From positions 2,294,001 to 2,358,000 of the forward strand of contig NZ_CP194171.1 of NCBI RefSeq assembly GCF_050908845.1: a stretch of DNA of 64,000 nucleotides, in the 5' to 3' direction. Shown piece by piece: positions 25,147 through 31,051 of the stretch. The position numbers were made by a program, and so were the translations under genes. The DNA is from Marinobacterium_D sp050908845. GTDB taxonomy: Bacteria > Pseudomonadota > Gammaproteobacteria > Pseudomonadales > Balneatricaceae. Under the pieces are notes generated by a model, which saw nothing but the letters and a program-made list of their open reading frames with translations, made no database searches and was not told the origin of the DNA. Each line of letters opens with the position of its first letter. Position 1 is the stretch's first letter.

Positions 25147-26507
25147 TGCAGGACCTGTTTTCCGATCAATCTTCTGGATACGAACCCCTCGCGGCCAGGA
25201 TGCGGCCGCGGACACTGGATGAGTATATCGGTCAGGAGCACCTCTTCGGTCGCAGCAAACCCCTGCGTCAGGCGCTGGAGCAGGGGTTGGTGCATTCGAT
25301 GGTCCTCTGGGGGCCACCGGGGGTGGGCAAGACCACACTGGCCAAGCTGATCGCTCACCTGGTGGATGCTCATTTCGTCACCATTTCGGCGGTCCTGTCC
25401 GGGGTAAAGGATATCCGCCAGGCGGTGGAGCAGGCGACGCAGCTGAAGGCCCAGAGCGGCCGCAAGACCATACTGTTTGTCGACGAGGTGCACCGCTTCA
25501 ACAAATCGCAGCAGGATGCGTTTCTTCCCTACGTTGAAGACGGCACCGTCATCTTCGTCGGGGCGACAACAGAAAATCCCTCCTTCGAGCTGAATAACGC
25601 GCTGCTTTCCCGGGCGCGTGTGTACCTGCTGCGTTCTCTGGAAACGCCGGCCCTGCGCCAGATCATCGAAACCGCGTTGCATGATCAGGAACGCGGCCTG
25701 GGTCGGCGTAAACTGGTCTTTGGCGAAGGGGTAATCGATCGGCTGGCGGAAGCCGCTGATGGAGACGCGCGCCGGGCACTGAACCTGCTCGAGATAGCGG
25801 CCGACCTGTCCCGCCCCGATGGCGACAGCGAAAGCGTCGATGCAGAGGTGCTGAAAGAGGTGTTGCAGGCCGGTGGTAGGCGCTACGACAAGGGCGGGGA
25901 TCTGTTTTATGATCAGATTTCCGCGTTTCACAAGTCGGTGCGCGGCTCATCGCCGGATGGCGCGCTCTACTGGTATTGCCGCATGCTCGATGGCGGCTGT
26001 GATCCGCTTTATATAGCCCGGCGCCTGGTGGCGATAGCTTCGGAGGATATAGGCAATGCCGACCCCCGTGCGATGCAGGTCACGCTCTCCGCCTGGGATG
26101 CCTTTGAGCGGGTGGGACCGGCCGAGGGGGAGAGGGCGATCGCCCAGGCGGCGGTTTACTGCGCGCTGGCCCCGAAAAGCAATGCGGTCTACAAGGCGTT
26201 TGCCCAGGCCATGGCTGATGTGCGCTCCGACCCCAGCTATGCGGTGCCAGAACATCTGCGCAACGCGCCCACGTCGTTAATGAAAGATATTGGTTACGGC
26301 GCCGAATATCGCTATGCCCATGACGAGCCCGACGCTTACGCCGCTGGCGAGGTCTACCTGCCCGAAGAGATCGCGGCACGGCGCTATTATGAGCCGGAAA
26401 ACCGGGGCCTGGAGATCAAGCTCGGCGAAAAACTGGAGCGGCTGCGTGTGCTGGATCAGCATAGCCGCAAGCAGCGCTACCCAAACCGTAAAGGAAAAGG
26501 CGGATGA
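25146..26507 (+). CDS. rarA: Replication-associated recombination protein A (RarA/MgsA)
   Basis: An AAA+ ATPase acting at stalled replication forks, related to clamp-loader subunits. RPRTLDEYIGQEHL near the amino end, Walker A GPPGVGKTTLAK near residue 58, Walker B LFVDEVHRFNKSQQD near residue 113, sensor 1 GATTENPSFELN, and the carboxy tetramerisation region from about residue 240 (FYDQISAFHKSVRGSSPD). Start and stop overlap lolA and crcB by one and four bases, so the four genes ftsK-lolA-rarA-crcB are one transcription unit. Confidence 0.95.
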   Translation: MQDLFSDQSSGYEPLAARMRPRTLDEYIGQEHLFGRSKPLRQALEQGLVHSMVLWGPPGVGKTTLAKLIAHLVDAHFVTISAVLSGVKDIRQAVEQATQLKAQSGRKTILFVDEVHRFNKSQQDAFLPYVEDGTVIFVGATTENPSFELNNALLSRARVYLLRSLETPALRQIIETALHDQERGLGRRKLVFGEGVIDRLAEAADGDARRALNLLEIAADLSRPDGDSESVDAEVLKEVLQAGGRRYDKGGDLFYDQISAFHKSVRGSSPDGALYWYCRMLDGGCDPLYIARRLVAIASEDIGNADPRAMQVTLSAWDAFERVGPAEGERAIAQAAVYCALAPKSNAVYKAFAQAMADVRSDPSYAVPEHLRNAPTSLMKDIGYGAEYRYAHDEPDAYAAGEVYLPEEIAARRYYEPENRGLEIKLGEKLERLRVLDQHSRKQRYPNRKGKGG

Positions 26508-26875
26508 TTCACTGGATACTGATCGCCCTGGGCGGCGCGCTGGGCGCACTGGGGCGCTACTGGGTCAGCGGTGTACTGAATAACGCTGAGCACCGCCTGC
26601 CGCTGGGAACAATGACGGTCAACGTGGTCGGCTCCTTTCTGATGGGGGTCTGTTTCGTGCTGATCCTTGAGCGGGCAAAACTGTCGCCCGAGATGCGACC
26701 GCTGCTTATGACCGGTTTCATGGGTGCATTCACCACCTTTTCCACCTTTTCACTGGAGACGGTGGCGATGATGCAGGAGGGGCATATGATGTCCGCCCTG
26801 ATTTATATATTATTGAGCCTCATTTTATGTCTGGTGGCGCTGTACGCCGGACTGGCGTTGACCCGGATGTTTTAA
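26504..26875 (+). CDS. crcB: Fluoride ion channel CrcB/Fluc
   Basis: A 123-residue inner-membrane protein with four helices that forms dual-topology fluoride channels. Motifs GGALGALGRYWVSG, GTMTVNVVGSFLMG and GFMGAFTTFSTFSLE are all in place, the last carrying the conserved Thr/Phe track. The ATG overlaps the rarA stop (ATGA). No fluoride riboswitch can stand directly upstream because rarA coding sequence abuts it. Confidence 0.94.
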   Translation: MIHWILIALGGALGALGRYWVSGVLNNAEHRLPLGTMTVNVVGSFLMGVCFVLILERAKLSPEMRPLLMTGFMGAFTTFSTFSLETVAMMQEGHMMSALIYILLSLILCLVALYAGLALTRMF

Positions 26876-26929
26876 ACCGGGCCGCTGTTACCTTTACTCT
26901 GACTGCGAACATTAAGGTACGTTTACTTC

Positions 26930-28207
26930 ATGCTTGATCCTAAACTGGTCCGTGCCAACCCGGAAGCGGTGGCCGAGTCGCTGAAAACCAAGGGCTTTGA
27001 GTTCCCTGTAGCGCGTTTTGTCGAACTGGAAAACAAGCGTAAATCGATCCAGATCGATACCGAGAGGCTGCAGAACGAGCGCAACACCCGTTCGAAAGGA
27101 ATCGGCAAGGCGAAGGCGGCCGGTGAGGATATCCAGCCGCTGCTGGATGAGGTGAAGTCACTGGGTGACCGCCTGGACGCGGCCAAGGCTGAGCTGGACG
27201 AGGTTCAGGCAGAACTCGACAAGATCCTCATGGGTGTGCCGAACCTGCCGCACGAGTCGGTCCCGGCAGGGGAAACCGAAGATGACAACGTAGAAGTGCG
27301 CCGCTGGGGCAGTATTCCCGAGTTCGCCTTCGAACCCCAGGACCACGTTGACCTGGGTGAGCGTAACAAGGAGCTGGACTTCGCCATGGCGGCGAAGCTG
27401 ACCGGTTCACGTTTTGCGGTCATGAAGGGCGGTATCGCACGGCTGCACCGCGCCCTGATTCAGTTCATGCTCGACACCCACACCAGCGAGCACGGCTACA
27501 GCGAAGTCTATGTACCGTACATGGTCAATGCGGAATCGCTCGAGGGTACCGGCCAGCTGCCGAAGTTCGAGGAAGACCTGTTCAAACTCCCGTTCGGCGA
27601 TCGCAGCTACTACCTGATTCCGACCGCCGAGGTACCGGTGACCAATTTCGTCCGTGACGAAATCGTTGATGCGGCCGAGCTGCCGCTGCAGTTCACCGCG
27701 CACACGCCCTGCTTCCGTTCCGAGGCGGGTTCTACCGGTCGTGATACCCGCGGCATGATTCGCCAGCACCAGTTTGAAAAGGTGGAGCTGGTCCACGTGG
27801 TCGAGCCGTCCAAGTCCTGGGATGCACTGGAAGCGCTGACCGGCCATGCCGAAGTGATCCTGCAGAAACTGAATCTGCCGTACCGCGTGATCACACTCTG
27901 CGGTGGCGATCTGGGTTTCAGTGCTGCCAAGACCTACGACCTTGAAGTCTGGTTGCCGGGGCAGCAGAAGTACCGTGAGATCTCCTCCTGCTCCAATATG
28001 CTGGACTTCCAGGCGCGTCGCATGATGGCACGCTGGCGTAACCCGGAAACCGGCAAGCCGGAACTGGTGCATACGCTTAACGGCTCCGGCCTGGCGGTGG
28101 GTCGTACGCTGGTGGCGATCATGGAAAATTACCAGAACGAAGACGGTAGCGTGACCGTGCCGGAAGCGCTGCTTCCGTACATGGGAGGGCTCACCCAGAT
28201 CGGGTGA
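26930..28207 (+). CDS. serS: Serine--tRNA ligase
   Basis: Class II aminoacyl-tRNA synthetase. The amino coiled-coil arm that grips tRNA-Ser spans about residues 30-100 (LENKRKSIQIDTERLQNERN). Motif 2 is FRSEAGSTGRDTRGMIRQHQ near residue 263 and motif 3 is LNGSGLAVGRTLVAIMENYQ near residue 383. 425 residues is the usual length. A terminator follows 20 bases after the stop. Confidence 0.97.
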   Translation: MLDPKLVRANPEAVAESLKTKGFEFPVARFVELENKRKSIQIDTERLQNERNTRSKGIGKAKAAGEDIQPLLDEVKSLGDRLDAAKAELDEVQAELDKILMGVPNLPHESVPAGETEDDNVEVRRWGSIPEFAFEPQDHVDLGERNKELDFAMAAKLTGSRFAVMKGGIARLHRALIQFMLDTHTSEHGYSEVYVPYMVNAESLEGTGQLPKFEEDLFKLPFGDRSYYLIPTAEVPVTNFVRDEIVDAAELPLQFTAHTPCFRSEAGSTGRDTRGMIRQHQFEKVELVHVVEPSKSWDALEALTGHAEVILQKLNLPYRVITLCGGDLGFSAAKTYDLEVWLPGQQKYREISSCSNMLDFQARRMMARWRNPETGKPELVHTLNGSGLAVGRTLVAIMENYQNEDGSVTVPEALLPYMGGLTQIG

Positions 28208-28226
28208 CCTCCGGCCGTTTGACTGA

Positions 28227-28258
28227 CAAGGCCCCGTTTTGACGGGGCCTTGCTGTTT
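28227..28258 (+). terminator. Rho-independent terminator after serS
   Basis: Stem AAGGCCCCG / CGGGGCCTT around a six-base loop, followed by TGCTGTTT. It ends the ftsK-serS stretch. Confidence 0.8.
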
Positions 28259-28339
28259 ATGAGCGTTGACTTGCCACAAGGCATCTCGGCGCCTGTTGCG
28301 TATACTGCGCAAGCCAGATTCAGCTCTAAGGATACCAGG

Positions 28340-29548
28340 ATGAACCAGCGCTATGATGTCGTAATTGTCGGTGGTGGTATGGTGGGTGCCACGCTTGCCT
28401 GCGCGCTTGCCGCAGGCGATCTGTCGATCGCACTGATCGAGCAGCAGTATCCGCCGGCATTTTTACCGGACCAGCCGCATGACCTGAGGGTGTCGGCATT
28501 GAGCCTGGCATCCGAGCGTATCCTGCGTCATCTGGGTGCCTGGCAGGGTATCGAATCGCGCAGGCTCTGCCCCTATCGCCGCATGCGTATCTGGGAGGCC
28601 AGTGACAAGCGAGGTGCAACGGAATTTGACGCCAGCCGAATCGATCAGCCCTACCTCGGCAATATCGTTGAGAACCGGGTCATTCAGCTGGCGCTACTCG
28701 ATCGGGTTAAGCAGCTCGAAAATATCGATCTGATCTGTCCGGCGCGGATTACCGGCATCGATTACTCGCCGGGCGCTTCCATCGTTCAGCTTGAGGATGG
28801 CAGGGAAATTATTGGTCGCCTGATGGTGGCAGCCGATGGCGGCCAGTCCCGTGTCCGTGAGGCGGTGGGTATAGGTACCCATAAATGGGACTACAACCAG
28901 TATGCGCTGGTGGCATCGGTGACTACCGGGTACGAGCAGCAGGATATTACCTGGCAGCAGTTCACACCCACCGGCCCGCTGGCGTTTCTGCCGCTCAGTG
29001 GCTCCCGTGCCTCACTGGTGTGGTACAACACGCCGAATGAAGTGCGCCGGCTGATGGCGTTGCCCGACAACCTGTTCATGGCGGAGTTACGTGAGACCTT
29101 CCCCGAACGTCTGGGGCCTGTACCTGAGCTTCTCGATCGCGGTTATTTCCCGTTGAAGCGTCAACATGCCCAGCACTATGTCGCTGAGGGTGTTGCGCTG
29201 GCGGGTGATGCCGCTCACATGATTCATCCGCTGGCAGGACAGGGGGTGAACATCGGGCTGCTTGATTCTGCCGTGCTGGCGGAAGAGGTTTTGCAAGCCC
29301 GGGCTGCCGGTGAGGCCTGGGAGTCGGTAGAAGTATTGAAGCGCTACGAAGCGCGCCGCCGCAAGCACAACCTGGTGATGATGCAGACGATGGATGCCTT
29401 TTACCGAGTGTTCAGCAACGACATTGGACCCTTGAAGCTGGTGCGTAACCTGGGGTTGGGGCTGGCTGGCAGGCTGCCGCTGGCGAAGGAGCGGGTGATG
29501 CAGTTCGCGATGGGGCTGGAGGGAGATCTTCCGGAGGTGGCGCGCTAG
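28340..29548 (+). CDS. UbiH/UbiF/VisC-family FAD-dependent hydroxylase
   Basis: A 402-residue flavoprotein monooxygenase of the ubiquinone-biosynthesis hydroxylase family. FAD motif VVIVGGGMVGATLACALAAG near residue 6, a DG motif AADGGQSRVRE near residue 170, and the second FAD site GDAAHMIHPLAGQGVNIGLL near residue 288. I chose ATG 28340 (MNQRYDVVIVGGG), which follows CCAGG; the frame is open 30 codons further, across the serS terminator. Whether it is the C6 (UbiF) or another ring hydroxylase is not decidable by eye. Confidence 0.88.
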   Translation: MNQRYDVVIVGGGMVGATLACALAAGDLSIALIEQQYPPAFLPDQPHDLRVSALSLASERILRHLGAWQGIESRRLCPYRRMRIWEASDKRGATEFDASRIDQPYLGNIVENRVIQLALLDRVKQLENIDLICPARITGIDYSPGASIVQLEDGREIIGRLMVAADGGQSRVREAVGIGTHKWDYNQYALVASVTTGYEQQDITWQQFTPTGPLAFLPLSGSRASLVWYNTPNEVRRLMALPDNLFMAELRETFPERLGPVPELLDRGYFPLKRQHAQHYVAEGVALAGDAAHMIHPLAGQGVNIGLLDSAVLAEEVLQARAAGEAWESVEVLKRYEARRRKHNLVMMQTMDAFYRVFSNDIGPLKLVRNLGLGLAGRLPLAKERVMQFAMGLEGDLPEVAR

Positions 29549-29595
29549 AAGGCTGGAGGTTTTACATCGGGGGTGGCTCTTGAGCGCTCCTGAAA

Positions 29596-29628
29596 CAAAA
29601 AACGGCTGCCCGAGGGCAGCCGTTTTTG
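29596..29628. terminator. Bidirectional terminator between the Ubi hydroxylase and phasin 1
   Basis: AAAAAACGGCTGCC and GGCAGCCGTTTTT pair around a four-base loop, with A and T runs on both sides. It can serve both convergent genes. Confidence 0.9.
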
Positions 29629-29644
29629 CATTCGCTCTACCGGC

Positions 29645-30115
29645 TTAGGAAGCAGTAGTAGCGGTAGTCTTGCGAGCAGTGGTCTTAGGAGCAGCCTTCG
29701 GTTTAGCAGCTTCCGGCATGTATTTAGTCATGTCAAAAGCGGAGAAATCGAAATTGCCCATCTCCTTGAACTTGTCCATATCGAAGTAGGGCAGATCACC
29801 CATTTCGGACATGCTCTTCTCGACGATGGCAGTGATTTCTTCGTTGGCTTTGGTCAGGGCTGCCATCTCTTTCTCGGCAGTACCGGTGATCTTGCCTTCC
29901 AGTTCCTTGTAGAACTTAACCTGCAGGTCGAAAGCTTCTTTCGGTTCTTTAACTTCGGTCAGTGCCTTGACCTGGGCCAGGCTGGAGTTGACGAAATCAG
30001 AGAAGTAGTCAGACTGCAGGGAGATCAGGGTCTCAGCGGTCTTCTTGTTGATTTCGGCCATCTCTACAACCGGGGCCATCTTTTCTTTCATCTCTTTCAG
30101 CATATCGTCGTACAT
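29645..30115 (-). CDS. Phasin family protein 1 (with basic Ala/Lys/Thr tail)
   Basis: A 156-residue granule-associated protein of the phasin family, expected to coat polyhydroxyalkanoate granules. The helical core is AEINKKTAETLISLQSDYFSDF then VNSSLAQVKALTEVKEPKEAF, followed by a long amphipathic helix. The last 25 residues (from PEAAKPKAAP) form an Ala/Lys/Thr/Pro-rich basic tail absent from the neighbouring paralogue, reminiscent of nucleoid-binding tails in PhaF or PhaM. It is flanked by a promoter with two operator-like palindromes. No pha synthase gene is in the window. Confidence 0.85.
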   Translation of the reverse strand: MYDDMLKEMKEKMAPVVEMAEINKKTAETLISLQSDYFSDFVNSSLAQVKALTEVKEPKEAFDLQVKFYKELEGKITGTAEKEMAALTKANEEITAIVEKSMSEMGDLPYFDMDKFKEMGNFDFSAFDMTKYMPEAAKPKAAPKTTARKTTATTAS

Positions 30116-30150
30116 GTTTGCGTCCTCAGATAAAATTACGCTCGGAAGGC

Positions 30151-30167
30151 ATTGTGCGGTGCACCAT
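30151..30167. promoter_or_regulatory. Downstream operator-like site of phasin 1
   Basis: ATTGTGCGGTGCACCAT is an imperfect palindrome (TTGTGC / GTGCACCA) lying just downstream of the -10, about where transcription would begin. It resembles the perfect sites at 30214 and 30836. Confidence 0.45.
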
Positions 30168-30176
30168 TAAGACCGC

Positions 30177-30205
30177 ACATTAAACGCCGCTATTCCTTAC
30201 GTCAA
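30177..30205 (-). promoter_or_regulatory. Candidate sigma-70 promoter of phasin 1
   Basis: Read on the minus strand, TTGACG (complement of 30200-30205) and TAATGT (complement of 30177-30182) are separated by 17 bases. The phasin start is about 60 bases downstream. Confidence 0.5.
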
Positions 30206-30213
30206 GTTTATTT

Positions 30214-30229
30214 TTGTGCAGATGCACAA
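30214..30229. promoter_or_regulatory. Upstream operator palindrome of phasin 1
   Basis: TTGTGCAGATGCACAA is a perfect inverted repeat (seven-base arms, two-base centre) eight bases upstream of the phasin 1 -35. The same arms recur at the same place relative to the phasin 2 promoter. PHA-responsive PhaR repressors bind TGC-containing palindromes, so a PhaR-like regulator is a reasonable guess. Confidence 0.55.
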
Positions 30230-30301
30230 TTGCTGAAAATATCGGGTTGGATGATATCTGCAGCAACAACATCTGGTTAACGTACCGCTGTAACGGCGGT
30301 G

Positions 30302-30328
30302 CAAAAAAGATGGCCGCGGAGCGGCCAT
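30302..30328 (-). terminator. Rho-independent terminator after phasin 2
   Basis: On the minus strand ATGGCCGC and GCGGCCAT pair around a three-base loop, followed by CTTTTTTG. It ends about 40 bases after the phasin 2 stop. Confidence 0.82.
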
Positions 30329-30370
30329 AATGGGTTTACTGCTGGGTAGAGCAGGGAACCTTCAGGCCGA

Positions 30371-30739
30371 TCACTTGGCCTTCATATCCATCGGCTTCAT
30401 GAACTTCTGCAGTTCAGCGAAGTATGGAGAAGAGCTCATGTCGCTGACGCTCTGCTCGATGATGCTGGTCAGTTCTTCGCGAGCAGTGGTCAGAGCAGCC
30501 ATCTCTTTCTCAGCCACGTCAGTCAGCTTGGCCTCAACGTCCTTGAGGTATTTGACCTGAGCTTCGAAAGCCGCTTTCGGCTCCTTGGTCTCGGTCAGCG
30601 CTTTCATCTGAGTCAGGCTGGAGTTAACGAAATCGGAAACGTACTGAGACTGCAGGGAGATCAGGGCTTCAGTAGTCTTCTTGTTGATCTCAGCCATATC
30701 CATGACCGGCTTCATTTTGTCTTTCATATCTTCGTACAT
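30371..30739 (-). CDS. Phasin family protein 2
   Basis: A 122-residue phasin paralogous to the gene downstream: MYEDMKDKMKPVMDMAEINK parallels the start of phasin 1, and LISLQSQYVSDFVNSSLTQM is nearly identical. It lacks the basic tail. I chose ATG 30739, after GAGGTGATAGCT; an open frame extends 18 codons further through the leader and promoter region. The tandem copies, each with its own promoter and terminator, look like a duplication. It should bind PHA granules. Confidence 0.85.
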   Translation of the reverse strand: MYEDMKDKMKPVMDMAEINKKTTEALISLQSQYVSDFVNSSLTQMKALTETKEPKAAFEAQVKYLKDVEAKLTDVAEKEMAALTTAREELTSIIEQSVSDMSSSPYFAELQKFMKPMDMKAK

Positions 30740-30777
30740 AGCTATCACCTCGCAGTGAATATCAGGAAACAACTTTA

Positions 30778-30792
30778 TGTTGCGTTGCAGCA
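30778..30792. promoter_or_regulatory. Downstream operator-like site of phasin 2
   Basis: TGTTGCGTTGCAGCA is a near-palindrome (TGTTGC / TGCAGCA) placed just downstream of the -10, matching the position of the 30151 site at phasin 1. Confidence 0.45.
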
Positions 30793-30801
30793 TTGATGAT
30801 C

Positions 30802-30830
30802 ACTCTATGATCAGATGAGGTCGCTGTCAA
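30802..30830 (-). promoter_or_regulatory. Candidate sigma-70 promoter of phasin 2
   Basis: On the minus strand TTGACA (complement of 30825-30830) is followed after 17 bases by TAGAGT (complement of 30802-30807). A perfect operator palindrome lies immediately upstream and a near-palindrome downstream. Confidence 0.55.
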
Positions 30831-30835
30831 CACTA

Positions 30836-30854
30836 TTTTGTGCAGTGCACAAAA
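30836..30854. promoter_or_regulatory. Upstream operator palindrome of phasin 2
   Basis: TTTTGTGCAGTGCACAAAA is a perfect inverted repeat with nine-base arms and a single G centre, directly upstream of the phasin 2 -35. It shares the TTGTGCA/TGCACAA arms of the 30214 site. Confidence 0.6.
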
Positions 30855-30914
30855 AAATTCTCGACCCGCTTTAGATGCTTCATTTCCTTTATAACACGAG
30901 GATTGTGATCTTCA

Positions 30915-30929
30915 TGTTGCATTGCAACA
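30915..30929. promoter_or_regulatory. Third operator-like palindrome between phasin 2 and the M16 peptidase
   Basis: TGTTGCATTGCAACA is a perfect inverted repeat (seven-base arms, one-base centre). It resembles the 30778 site and lies 122 bases before the peptidase start, so it may control either gene. Confidence 0.45.
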
Positions 30930-31051
30930 GCAAAACCCGGGGGTGAGCGGGCTGGCTGTACTGGCGCGAGTGACATTAAGCGATACAATGGGGGCAAGCA
31001 GCGGCGCAGGTACTGCGCCCAAATCCAGTTTTTTGGAGTGAAGCCCAATCT

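Larger units (their letters stand above)
30740..31051. other. Divergent control region of phasin 2 and the M16 peptidase
   Basis: About 310 bases holding the phasin 2 promoter and operators on the left and the peptidase promoter on the right, with the palindrome at 30915-30929 in between. No gene is supported here. Confidence 0.5.

Noticed and set aside
26380..26503. Possible fluoride riboswitch before crcB
   Set aside because: crcB starts inside the end of rarA, leaving no leader for a riboswitch.
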